Assembly: GCA_030429455.1 (NCBI GenBank)
Contig: JAUIFC010000002.1
Coordinates: forward strand, 1 to 64,000
From: Bacteroidia bacterium
GTDB taxonomy: Bacteria; Bacteroidota; Bacteroidia; Flavobacteriales; Flavobacteriaceae
Length of the DNA: 64,000 nucleotides
Reading direction: 5' to 3'
Shown: positions 11,121 to 19,313 of the stretch, one piece after another
Layout of the letters: each line of letters opens with the position of its first letter
How positions within the stretch are numbered: position 1 is the stretch's first letter
Made by a program: the position numbers and the translations under genes
The notes under the pieces: model-generated
What the model was told of the DNA's origin: nothing
Databases searched by the model: none
What the model saw: the letters and a program-made list of their open reading frames with translations, nothing else

Positions 11121-12116
11121 ATGAAGCAGATAACCAAAGACACTTATCTCGATTGGTATGAGAACATGCTATTTTGGAGAAAATTTGAAGATAAATTAGC
11201 CCAAGTTTACATTCAGCAGAAAGTAAGAGGTTTCTTGCATTTGTATAATGGTCAAGAAGCTATTATGGCTGGTGCATGGCATGTCATGGATCGTGAAAAA
11301 GACAAAATGATAACAGCCTACCGAAACCACGTTCAACCGATTTGCATGGGAGAAGACCCAAAACGTGTTATGGCAGAATTGTATGGAAAGGCTACAGGGA
11401 CTTCCCAAGGTTTAGGTGGTTCTATGCATATTTTTTCTCCCGAACATAACTTCTATGGAGGTCACGGGATTGTAGGAGGACAAATACCGCTAGGTGCTGG
11501 TTTAGCTTTTGCTGAAAAATACTTTAATAAAGGTGGCGTAGTGCTCACATTTTTAGGCGATGGTGCTGCAAGGCAAGGTTCTCTTCACGAAACCTTCAAT
11601 ATGGCTATGAATATGAAGTTGCCAGTGGTGTTTTGTGTAGAAAACAACGGATATGCGATGGGAACTTCGGTAAGCAGAACAGCTAACCACGAGGATATTT
11701 GGAAACTTGGTTTGGGATATGAAATGCCATGTGGTCCAGTGGATGGAATGAAACCAGAAAAAGTAGCCGAAGCACTTGACGAAGCTATCATGAGAGCAAG
11801 ATCTGGAGGTGGACCAACATTTTTGGATATAAAAACCTACAGGTATAGAGGACATTCGATGAGTGATGCTCAAAAATATAGAACCAAAGAAGAGGTAGAG
11901 GAATACCAAAAAATAGATCCAATTACTTATGTAAAAGAAACTATATTGGAGCAAAACTATGCTTCGGAAGACGATATCAAAGACATTGATAAAAGAGTAA
12001 AAGCGAAAGTAAAAGAATGTGAAGATTTTGCAGAAAATTCTCCATTCCCAGAGAAGAATGTCATGTACGATGTGGTTTACCAACAAGACAATTATCCATT
12101 TATTCCTCATAAATAA
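11121..12116 (+). CDS. pdhA: Pyruvate dehydrogenase E1 component subunit alpha
   Basis: The thiamine-diphosphate subunit that decarboxylates pyruvate. The 331-aa protein has the TPP motif GDGAARQGSLHETF...VENNGYAMGT (GDG-X-NN), the E1-alpha signature RYRGHSMSDAQKYR with phosphorylation-loop-like residues, and the substrate-channel segment GQIPLGAGLAFAEKY. The beta subunit is not adjacent: the next gene, nine bases downstream, is the E2 acyltransferase, so pdhB must lie elsewhere, an arrangement I believe is common in flavobacteria. A TATTTTTG box at 11084 may drive the pair. Confidence 0.95.
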   Translation: MKQITKDTYLDWYENMLFWRKFEDKLAQVYIQQKVRGFLHLYNGQEAIMAGAWHVMDREKDKMITAYRNHVQPICMGEDPKRVMAELYGKATGTSQGLGGSMHIFSPEHNFYGGHGIVGGQIPLGAGLAFAEKYFNKGGVVLTFLGDGAARQGSLHETFNMAMNMKLPVVFCVENNGYAMGTSVSRTANHEDIWKLGLGYEMPCGPVDGMKPEKVAEALDEAIMRARSGGGPTFLDIKTYRYRGHSMSDAQKYRTKEEVEEYQKIDPITYVKETILEQNYASEDDIKDIDKRVKAKVKECEDFAENSPFPEKNVMYDVVYQQDNYPFIPHK

Positions 12117-12125
12117 TTATATAGA

Positions 12126-13763
12126 ATGGCACAGGTAGTAAATATGCCACGTCTAAGCGACACTATGGAAGAAGGTGTTGTGGCAAAGTGGTTAAAACAA
12201 GTTGGCGATAAAGTAGAAGAAGGAGATATACTTGCTGAAATCGAAACAGATAAAGCAACAATGGAATTTGAGTCCTTTCATGAAGGAACCTTATTACATA
12301 TTGGTATTGCAGAAGGCGATGGTGCTCCAGTGGATTCCCTTTTAGCCATTATCGGCGATGAAGGGGAAGATATTTCAGCACTTTTAAATGGTGATTCAGA
12401 TGGAGCAGAAACAGTTGAAGTTGAGGAATCTTCTGCTGAAGAAGCAGAGGCTACAACAGCGGTTGTTGCTATTCCTGATGGAGTAGAAGTGGTCACCATG
12501 CCTCGTCTAAGTGATACGATGGAAGAAGGTACGGTCGCAACATGGTTAAAGCAAGTTGGCGACAAAGTAGAGGAAGGCGATATTCTTGCTGAAATCGAAA
12601 CGGATAAAGCAACGATGGAGTTTGAGTCTTTCTATTCGGGAACTTTATTACATATAGGTATAGAAGAAGGTGCTAGTGCACCAGTAGACGACGTACTTGC
12701 CATAATTGGCCCTGATGGAGCCGATGTTCAGGCAATCTTGAATAGCTTAAAAGGAGGTTATACAATGGCATCGAGTGATTCTGCTCCTAAAGTAGAAGCT
12801 GAAGATAGTCCTGCAGTTGAAGAACAAGTTACTGAGGCGACTTCTGCATCAAACGAAAGAATTTTTGCCTCACCTCTTGCTAAGAAAATGGCTTCTGACA
12901 AAGGCATCGACCTGAGCAAAGTGAAGGGCAGTGGTGAAAATGGTAGAATCGTTAAGAAAGATATAGAAAACTATAAACCTTCTGCCGAACCTTCTGCTCC
13001 AAAAGCAAGTCCTGTTGCAGAAGCTCCAAAAGTTGAAGCACCAGTTGCAAAACCTGTTGAAATTTATACCCCAGTTGGCGAAGAACAATTTGAGGAAACT
13101 AAGAATTCTCAAATGCGTAAGACAATCGCTAAGCGTTTAGGAGAATCTAAGTTTACTGCACCACACTATTATTTGAATATCGAAGTCGATATGGATAATG
13201 CAATGCTGTCTAGACAGCAGATTAATGCCATGCCAGATACTAAAATCTCTTTTAACGATTTAGTATTAAAAGCATCGGCGATGGCTTTGAGAAAGCATCC
13301 TCAAGTCAATTCTCAATGGCATGGAAATACCACTAAAATCGCAAGGCATATTCATCTTGGCGTTGCTGTTGCAGTGGATGATGGTCTAGTAGTACCTGTT
13401 ATAAAATTTGCAGATCAGCAATCGCTTATGCAGATTGGTCAAAATGTAAAATCGATGGCCATAAAAGCTAGAGATAAGAAATTGCAACCTGCCGAAATGG
13501 AAGGCTCGACATTTACGGTCTCAAACTTAGGTATGTTCGGTATTTCAGAGTTTACAAGTATCATAAATCAGCCAAATTCGGCAATATTATCTGTTGGTGC
13601 GATTATCCAAAAACCTGTTGTAAAAAATGGAGAAATTGTAGTTGGAAATACTATGAAACTGACTTTGGCATGCGACCACAGAACAGTTGACGGTGCCACA
13701 GGAGCTAAGTTTTTACAAACCTTAAAAACATACATCGAAAATCCAGTCACAATGCTGGCTTAA
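12126..13763 (+). CDS. pdhC: Pyruvate dehydrogenase E2, dihydrolipoamide acetyltransferase with two lipoyl domains
   Basis: Transfers acetyl groups from E1 to CoA and forms the core of the complex. The 545-aa protein has lipoyl domains at about 1-78 and 119-196, each with the lipoylated lysine in EIETDKATMEFES (K43 and K161). A peripheral-subunit-binding domain follows (IFASPLAKKMASDKGIDL, GENGRIVKKDIE), with Ala/Pro/Glu-rich linkers. The catalytic acyltransferase domain ends in ACDHRTVDGATGAKFL, containing the DHRxxDG motif. The two lipoyl domains are about 90% identical in protein but differ at many third codon positions, which points to an older duplication kept similar by selection. A strong terminator follows. 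Confidence 0.96.
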   Translation: MAQVVNMPRLSDTMEEGVVAKWLKQVGDKVEEGDILAEIETDKATMEFESFHEGTLLHIGIAEGDGAPVDSLLAIIGDEGEDISALLNGDSDGAETVEVEESSAEEAEATTAVVAIPDGVEVVTMPRLSDTMEEGTVATWLKQVGDKVEEGDILAEIETDKATMEFESFYSGTLLHIGIEEGASAPVDDVLAIIGPDGADVQAILNSLKGGYTMASSDSAPKVEAEDSPAVEEQVTEATSASNERIFASPLAKKMASDKGIDLSKVKGSGENGRIVKKDIENYKPSAEPSAPKASPVAEAPKVEAPVAKPVEIYTPVGEEQFEETKNSQMRKTIAKRLGESKFTAPHYYLNIEVDMDNAMLSRQQINAMPDTKISFNDLVLKASAMALRKHPQVNSQWHGNTTKIARHIHLGVAVAVDDGLVVPVIKFADQQSLMQIGQNVKSMAIKARDKKLQPAEMEGSTFTVSNLGMFGISEFTSIINQPNSAILSVGAIIQKPVVKNGEIVVGNTMKLTLACDHRTVDGATGAKFLQTLKTYIENPVTMLA

Positions 13764-13782
13764 GAATTAAACGTAAAAATTT

Positions 13783-13818
13783 AAAAGCCCTTTCAATACA
13801 ATTTTGAAAGGGCTTTTT
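13783..13818 (+). terminator. Rho-independent terminator after pdhC
   Basis: Arms 13783-13796 and 13804-13817 give a perfect 14-bp stem (AAAAGCCCTTTCAA) with a 7-base loop and a T tract. Confidence 0.9.
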
Positions 13819-13833
13819 AGTTATACTCTTATA

Positions 13834-13860
13834 CCTCACAGGTCTCAAAGACCTGTGAGG
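13834..13860. repeat. Short palindromic intergenic element
   Basis: CCTCACAGGTCT and AGACCTGTGAGG form a perfect 12-bp stem with a 3-base loop, directly downstream of the pdhC terminator. No T tract follows, so it is not an obvious terminator. From memory, similar CCTCACAGGT palindromes occur between genes in flavobacterial genomes. Confidence 0.75.
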
Positions 13861-13884
13861 TCTGTTATAACAACATGTTATTTT

Positions 13885-14691
13885 ATGGTAAGGGCATTAA
13901 AGATTGTAATTCATTCGGTTTTAATTGTATTTTTAAGTTTAGTCACACAAATAGGTGGGTTGATTTACCTTATCACTCTTTTTACTTTTCGAGATTCTCA
14001 AACTAAAAAGAAACTAAAACAAAGTCTTGTTTTCATAAGTTTGTATTTAGGTTCAACCTATTTTATTGTGCCTCAACTTGCACCATTTTTTGGAAGAGAG
14101 AAAATTGTGGATTCGAATCACTTAGAAGTACATTCTTGGGTTTATAAATTATGCAATCGAGATTATGTAACTTCAGAATTACATTCAACATTACATTCTA
14201 TAGCTGATAATTTAAATTCAAAATATCCTAAGCTTAAGTTGATATATCTTGACGCCAATTTTCCTTTTATAGATGGATTTCCACTTTTACCTCATTTAAG
14301 TCATAATGACGGTAAGAAAATCGATGTGACTTTTATTTATGAAGATAGTAATGCTCATGTTGTTAATTTAAAACCCTCCAGAAGCGGATATGGAATTTAT
14401 GAAAACCCTCGAGATAATGAAAGTAATCAGACAGAAGTTTGCAAAAGCTATGGGTATTGGCAGTATGATTTTCCAAAATATTTGTCTTTGGGTAAAGTAA
14501 ATGCTGATGTCCAATTTTCTAAAAAAGGAACTAAAGATTTGATTATAAAAATATTAGAAGAAGAGAGTCTTCAGAAACTGTTTATTGAACCACACTTAAA
14601 AAACAGGTTAGACTTGTCTCATTCCAAAATACGCTTTCATGGTTGTCAAGCTGTAAGGCATGATGACCACATCCATTTTCTGGTTAAGTAG
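13885..14691 (+). CDS. Membrane-anchored MepA-like murein endopeptidase domain protein
   Basis: A protein of 268 aa when started at the ATG at 13885; an earlier in-frame start at 13804 would read through the terminator and palindrome and is unlikely. Two hydrophobic segments come first (about residues 5-35 and 50-70). The C-terminal half has the metal-ligand pattern of the LAS/M74 peptidases: LSHNDGKKIDVTF (H and D ligands) and VRHDDHIHFLV, like the MepA motifs around H-x6-D and HDDHxH. Cleavage of peptidoglycan cross-links in the periplasm is inferred. It ends three bases from the convergent GGGP-synthase gene. Confidence 0.65.
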   Translation: MVRALKIVIHSVLIVFLSLVTQIGGLIYLITLFTFRDSQTKKKLKQSLVFISLYLGSTYFIVPQLAPFFGREKIVDSNHLEVHSWVYKLCNRDYVTSELHSTLHSIADNLNSKYPKLKLIYLDANFPFIDGFPLLPHLSHNDGKKIDVTFIYEDSNAHVVNLKPSRSGYGIYENPRDNESNQTEVCKSYGYWQYDFPKYLSLGKVNADVQFSKKGTKDLIIKILEEESLQKLFIEPHLKNRLDLSHSKIRFHGCQAVRHDDHIHFLVK

Positions 14692-14694
14692 TAA

Positions 14695-15387
14695 CTACTC
14701 GAACACAGTTCCCATCACAATCACGTCTGCGCCAGCCTCGTAAATGGATTGTTTTTGTTTTTCAGTTTTAATGCCGCCACCAACAATTATTGGAAGTTGG
14801 GTTGTTTTTCTAGCTTGACTTACAATGGTCTCGTTAACATGGAATCGAGCTCCGCTACCAGCTTCAAGATAAATTAATTTTTTGCCAGAATATTCAGCGG
14901 CATGGATGATACTACAAATACGACCAACTTGTGATTGAGAAATTGGTTTGGTTTTACTTACACGTTCTACAGCAGATTGATGGCCTCCATCGATCAAAAT
15001 ATACGAAGTTGGAATAACCTCTAATGAAGTATCTTTCAGTTTTGGGACAGCTTTTATGTGTTGATGTATAAGATATTCAGGATTGTCACCCGACATAAGA
15101 CTAAGGAAAAGAATGGCATCGGCATAACCTGTTATTTGATTGACATCACCTGGAAATAAAACTAAGGGCAAAGTTGATTTAGCCTTAAGAGCTTTAACGA
15201 GTTTTTCTGTCCTGCCGTTTTCCACTTTACTGCCTCCAATAAATAAAAAATCGCATTCAGGCAACTTGTTTAAAATAATGTCAATTTTAGAAATGTCGAT
15301 TTTGTCTGGATCTAAAAGTATTGCTAGTAATTTTTGCCCATTGGATTTTGAATTCAACAGTTGGGTATATAATGAATCCTTTCCCAT
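14695..15387 (-). CDS. PcrB/geranylgeranylglyceryl phosphate synthase family protein
   Basis: A 230-aa TIM-barrel prenyltransferase joining a polyprenyl diphosphate to sn-glycerol-1-phosphate. Visible motifs are LLAILLDPDKID, FLFIGGSKVENG, LFPGDVNQI, LIYLEAGSGA and IIVGGGIKTEKQ, with phosphate-binding glycines at the barrel end. Group II GGGPS homologues occur in Bacteroidota, while archaeal ones make ether lipids; the lipid made by this cell cannot be read from the sequence. The start overlaps the dgt stop by one base (TAATG), so the two genes form an operon. Confidence 0.9.
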   Translation of the reverse strand: MGKDSLYTQLLNSKSNGQKLLAILLDPDKIDISKIDIILNKLPECDFLFIGGSKVENGRTEKLVKALKAKSTLPLVLFPGDVNQITGYADAILFLSLMSGDNPEYLIHQHIKAVPKLKDTSLEVIPTSYILIDGGHQSAVERVSKTKPISQSQVGRICSIIHAAEYSGKKLIYLEAGSGARFHVNETIVSQARKTTQLPIIVGGGIKTEKQKQSIYEAGADVIVMGTVFE

Positions 15388-16724
15388 TATAGATTTTGTC
15401 CAGAAAGGGTTTTGTAAATGTCCAGTGCCCTGCTATCCGTGAGTAAAGCCACTTGACTGCAAAGTTCTAACAACCACTCTTCGGTATTAAGCGATTCGAA
15501 ATCAAAATCTTTCAAATATGATTTTATGATGATGCGGTCATAATGGTTGTCTTTTCCTTTTTTATAATTGTCTATCGCAGAGGAGAATTGGTCTAATATT
15601 TCGGAGATGACCCGATACCCAACCGTTTCTTTTTCTAATACCTCTTGACTTTCGTAAATGTTTTCGACGCTAACTTTAATAATGTCGTCAATCTGAGCTT
15701 TGTATTTGGATAATTTAGTCAATGGTTTTGTTAATTCTCCTTTTCTTATGCGCTCTTCATTGTCGATAAATAGTCGTGAGGTTTCTTGTATCAACTGACT
15801 TATAGCAACCGAACGCAAATAATTTAACCTATGATTTGTATTGGTGAGTTGCGCATATTTTTCTCTATTAAGTTTAGGACTCACCAGTTTGATAAGGTAT
15901 TCTAAGGCGTAATCTTCTGGAATCAGCCCTAGATTGATGCCATCTTCAAAATCGATAATGGTATAGCAAATGTCGTCTGCGGCTTCAACCAAATAGGCAA
16001 GAGGATGCCTCATAAAGGCATTTTGAGACGTAGAATCTAGGCCTAAGTCTTTAGCAACATCTTCAAACAAGTCGGTGTCTGGCTTAAAAACACCATATTT
16101 TTTATAAGCCACATGTGTTTCGTCTGGGTTTATCTCTGAAGTTCTAGGGTATTTTGTAAAAGCGCCCAGCGTAGCGTAAGACAGACGTAAACCACCTACT
16201 GTTCCGTGTTTAGATTCGTTAAGCAATTTAAACCCGTTGGCATTGCCTTCAAATTTTGTAAGGTCTTTATAGGCCCATTCAGAAATTTCATTTTTAAATC
16301 TTTTTCCATTTCCTCGTTCAAAAAATGCACCAATGGCCTTTTCGCCGGAATGGCCGAATGGTGGATTCCCAATGTCATGTGCCAAAGCTGCGGCAGCTAC
16401 AATGGCCCCGAAATCGCCGAATTGATAACCAAGCGATTGTTCTAAATGTGGATACTTTTCGAGAATGGCTTTTCCTACAATACGTCCCAAAGACCGCCCA
16501 ACAACAGACACTTCCAAACTATGTGTTAATCGGGTATGTACAAAATCTGTTTTGGAAAGCGGAATGACTTGTGTTTTGTCTTGAAGACTTCTAAATGCCG
16601 AAGAAAAAATAACGCGGTCATAATCGACTTCAAAACCTAAACGCGTTTCGTCTTGTTCTTTTCGTAGTCGTTTAGTTTTGTCGCCAAAGCGTTTTAAGGA
16701 TAAAAGGTTTTCCCAGTTTAACAT
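15387..16724 (-). CDS. dgt: Deoxyguanosinetriphosphate triphosphohydrolase (dGTPase)
   Basis: Hydrolyses dGTP, and possibly other dNTPs, to the nucleoside and triphosphate, setting nucleotide pool size. The 445-aa protein carries the HD-domain ligands: H in VHTRLTHSLEV, HD in AALAHDIGNPPFGHSGE, and a later D in EAADDICYTIIDFEDG. The ATG at 16724 is preferred to the GTG one codon before. It is the first gene of a two-gene unit with the PcrB-family gene. Proteins of this family can also limit phage replication by lowering dNTPs, but nothing here shows such a role. Confidence 0.94.
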   Translation of the reverse strand: MLNWENLLSLKRFGDKTKRLRKEQDETRLGFEVDYDRVIFSSAFRSLQDKTQVIPLSKTDFVHTRLTHSLEVSVVGRSLGRIVGKAILEKYPHLEQSLGYQFGDFGAIVAAAALAHDIGNPPFGHSGEKAIGAFFERGNGKRFKNEISEWAYKDLTKFEGNANGFKLLNESKHGTVGGLRLSYATLGAFTKYPRTSEINPDETHVAYKKYGVFKPDTDLFEDVAKDLGLDSTSQNAFMRHPLAYLVEAADDICYTIIDFEDGINLGLIPEDYALEYLIKLVSPKLNREKYAQLTNTNHRLNYLRSVAISQLIQETSRLFIDNEERIRKGELTKPLTKLSKYKAQIDDIIKVSVENIYESQEVLEKETVGYRVISEILDQFSSAIDNYKKGKDNHYDRIIIKSYLKDFDFESLNTEEWLLELCSQVALLTDSRALDIYKTLSGQNL

Positions 16725-16934
16725 CACTTGGTTTTTACTTCGCTAAAATAAGGTTTTTGTAAGATGTGGTGAACCTTTTGATTTGTGAATTTTAAACATA
16801 TTATTCTGACATGATGGCCACCAATGCACGAATGGACTGAATGTTAATTACAACTATGTTGGAAGCTGAAAAACTATTCAGAGTATTTCCAAATAATTTA
16901 GTTATTGCTATATTGGCATAAATAAAACAATTCT

Positions 16935-17672
16935 ATGCAAACTTTAGAAGGCATAAAAAATCAACTTTTTAAGGCGGTTTATTTTAACGATTTGACCACT
17001 TTATTAAAGGTTAGGCATGAATATCCTGAAGTCTACCGTTATTGCCTTGATTTTAAACTAACAACAGATGAAAACTATTTGGACATCAAAATAGAATTGG
17101 CCTTGCTTACACATTTAAATTACCGGGTTTGGAATAAACACGATTGGGTAAATAAGGTTATGCATAAAGTGGAATCTCGTCAGAAAAACACCCAGAACAT
17201 GCTTGAGTTTTGGAATGCTGAAGGTATTTTTATTGATGGCGCTAGTTTGCCAGCGTATTCTCAGTACTGTGAGCTATTCTTTTGTTTGTGTAAAGATGAA
17301 ATGGATAGGTTAGATGATCCTGCTTATGATTTCAACGGTGAATTCAGAGAAATTGATCGACAGTTGTTTATAAGTGCAGAATCTTTTAATTTTCAGGAAA
17401 CTAAAACCTTGCTATTACAGGGTGCAAACCCTCATTTCTGTTTTGATGAAAAAGATAAGTCTCACAACATATTCGATAGAATAAGTGGTGAGGCATCATT
17501 TCTAGCCATCGAAGTTTTTGAAAAGTTCAAGCATTACGAAAACAAAGGTATCAACAAGATAAACTGTGAACAATTGACCATTTTTTCGCATTTGATCGGT
17601 CTTGCAGCACATGAAGATATGTGGTCGTTAATCAATAAATATAAACAATACAGCGATAGGATTATAGAATGA
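16935..17672 (+). CDS. Hypothetical protein, possibly ankyrin-like C-terminus
   Basis: A 245-aa soluble protein that I do not recognise. The sequence is helical and rich in aromatic and acidic residues. One stretch (SFNFQETKTLLLQGANPHF) reads like a single ankyrin unit and precedes another helix pair, so a degenerate ankyrin fold is possible. No signal peptide or membrane segment. It stands alone on the plus strand at the left edge of the accessory region, with an unremarkable 200-base upstream gap. An immunity or accessory role is only a guess from size and context. Confidence 0.6.
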   Translation: MQTLEGIKNQLFKAVYFNDLTTLLKVRHEYPEVYRYCLDFKLTTDENYLDIKIELALLTHLNYRVWNKHDWVNKVMHKVESRQKNTQNMLEFWNAEGIFIDGASLPAYSQYCELFFCLCKDEMDRLDDPAYDFNGEFREIDRQLFISAESFNFQETKTLLLQGANPHFCFDEKDKSHNIFDRISGEASFLAIEVFEKFKHYENKGINKINCEQLTIFSHLIGLAAHEDMWSLINKYKQYSDRIIE

Positions 17673-17827
17673 GATTAAGTAAGTTGCAGGATTAAAATAT
17701 AATTATTTAAACAGTAGTCAGATTTTTGAAATTAAAGAAGAAATAGTAAAGTAAAAATATCAATTTATAATCTTGCAAATGAATTAACATAGATGAAAAT
17801 TATAGTACAGGAATCAAAAAAAATTGT

Positions 17828-18265
17828 TTAAATATTGTACACGACATATATAAAATAAAATCCGTTGTAAGTTGTTAGTCTCCAAGCTCTTTTTGTAGAA
17901 ATATTAGTTACTTTTTTATCTTTTTTTGCTTTAAACTTTTTAATCAATTCAACTTCATATTCAATGATCTTTTCTTTGCTCTTGCTTTTATATACACGCT
18001 CAACAAATTCAAATCCTTTTCTGTAATCATTACTATCCATTCTAACTAATGTATCGCCCATGACCCCAATCTTTATTTCAGAAGCCTTAGCCAATATTTC
18101 ATTAATTCTAATGGTAACTTTTCTCTTTGTAGCAGGTTTAGATAAAACCCCTGTAATGGCTGCTTTTCCAACTAACTTAGGAGGCTTACCATTAAAGTTT
18201 TTAAAAAAAGCTTGTAACCAACTTCTATTATTTAATGGATGTAGTTCTTTTGGTTTTTTAGTCAT
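17828..18265 (-). CDS. Small basic hypothetical protein
   Basis: A 145-aa, lysine-rich protein. Residues from about 65 on (EIKIGVMGDTLVRMDSNDY, YKSKSKEKIIEYEVELI and a final GFYFIYVVYNI) loosely resemble the KIG...R / YE-LI pattern seen in some small GIY-YIG-like proteins, but the order of elements is not canonical, so this is a weak lead. The basic charge suggests nucleic-acid binding. It lies beside another unknown leftward gene, separated by a hairpin at 18295-18316. Confidence 0.6.
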   Translation of the reverse strand: MTKKPKELHPLNNRSWLQAFFKNFNGKPPKLVGKAAITGVLSKPATKRKVTIRINEILAKASEIKIGVMGDTLVRMDSNDYRKGFEFVERVYKSKSKEKIIEYEVELIKKFKAKKDKKVTNISTKRAWRLTTYNGFYFIYVVYNI

Positions 18266-18294
18266 ATTAAAAAATTAAAGAAAGATTAATTAAA

Positions 18295-18316
18295 TAGGCA
18301 ACCCGAGGGTTGCCTA
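18295..18316 (-). terminator. Perfect hairpin, probable leftward terminator
   Basis: TAGGCAACCC and GGGTTGCCTA form a 10-bp stem around GA. On the minus strand it is followed by a T/A-rich stretch (ATTTAATTAATC), suiting termination of the gene at 18406-19122. There is no T tract on the plus side. Confidence 0.65.
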
Positions 18317-18405
18317 AATGTAAATCACTGCATTGTTGGTATAACCGCCAATTCGTCATTACAGCATGTAAAAATAAGGAAACAGTAGTTTTTTAAAAGA
18401 AATTT

Positions 18406-19122
18406 TTATATCAAATCCCTAAAATCATCAAAAAACACTTCATAATCATCTCTAATGCCTACATTTAGCCGCCATCCTTCGTTAAGGATTCTATCAAACT
18501 CTTCTGAGGTTAATGCTCGATCAATATAAACAGGATAGTCTAGGCGCTCCTGTTTGTTTTTCTGAAAAAATTCGGGAATATCTAATATATCGCCTTTATT
18601 TTCATAGAAGATTTTACTTTTTAGGTCAGTCCAATTTATATTTTCATAAATGTCTTCAGGTACATTACTTTCCGAAAAATATAAAGCTTCTTTGCCACCA
18701 AACAATTGAACTTGCCTGTAAAATTTTTGCCTGAAATCATTTACTATTTTGTCTAAACTAGAATCTTTTTTAAATAAAAAATTACGGTTAAAAAGATACC
18801 ATTCAATAAAGAATTTTAAGTTATTAATACAGGAAGGATGAAGATCAAAATATATACCTTCTGATTCAACTTCATAACAAAAGTCGTCTTGTGTAGCAAA
18901 GAATTCGCGCGTTAGACATAAAAATTCTTCATCTGGAAATGATTCCAAATGTTTAAAATTTTCAAACTGATTGATGAACGATTTATCATCAATTTCTAAG
19001 TCATAATTAATCGTCCTGTAAGACACATTTTTCTTAAAAAATAGACTGATTTGTTTTGCAGTTTGTTCAATATCTAAAAACTTTAATTTTGTATCGTGCA
19101 GCACGCATAAACTCTTTCCCAT
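18406..19122 (-). CDS. Hypothetical acidic protein
   Basis: A 238-aa protein rich in Phe, Tyr, Asp and Glu, without signal peptide or membrane segment; I do not recognise a family. Its acidic character and aromatic content resemble bacterial immunity or anti-restriction-type proteins only in composition. It is divergent from the restriction-methylation gene that starts 191 bases away, so the two could share control, but no operator was seen. Confidence 0.6.
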   Translation of the reverse strand: MGKSLCVLHDTKLKFLDIEQTAKQISLFFKKNVSYRTINYDLEIDDKSFINQFENFKHLESFPDEEFLCLTREFFATQDDFCYEVESEGIYFDLHPSCINNLKFFIEWYLFNRNFLFKKDSSLDKIVNDFRQKFYRQVQLFGGKEALYFSESNVPEDIYENINWTDLKSKIFYENKGDILDIPEFFQKNKQERLDYPVYIDRALTSEEFDRILNEGWRLNVGIRDDYEVFFDDFRDLI

Positions 19123-19279
19123 GAGAATTATTTTAAATGATATGTAAAATACAGTATTGGGTTTCGTATTTTAGCGAGATGTAAATATACTTTTTGTCTA
19201 CGTTCATTAAAGATACTTCATTTTTTCAATATTAAAAAAACCAAAAGAGCTTTTTATCCAAGGCTAAATGATAATAAAG

Positions 19280-19287
19280 TATATTTG
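19280..19287 (+). promoter_or_regulatory. Putative -7 box for the R-M-S gene
   Basis: TATATTTG is an exact TAnnTTTG match 26 bases before the ATG at 19314. The -33 element is unclear. Confidence 0.5.
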
Positions 19288-19313
19288 AGTATTAAAAAAC
19301 AGTTTAGTGTAAA

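Noticed and set aside
11553-12110. Long antisense open frame (185 codons) opposite pdhA
   Set aside because: It lies wholly opposite a well-conserved enzyme, has a cysteine- and phenylalanine-heavy composition typical of a reversed frame, and shows no domain.
13804-13884. Upstream extension of the MepA-like gene
   Set aside because: The extended start would read through the pdhC terminator and the palindrome at 13834; the ATG at 13885 begins directly before the membrane helix.
18295-18316. Recombination or attachment site
   Set aside because: A simple 10-bp hairpin after a gene end with no integrase or matching copy nearby is better explained as a terminator.
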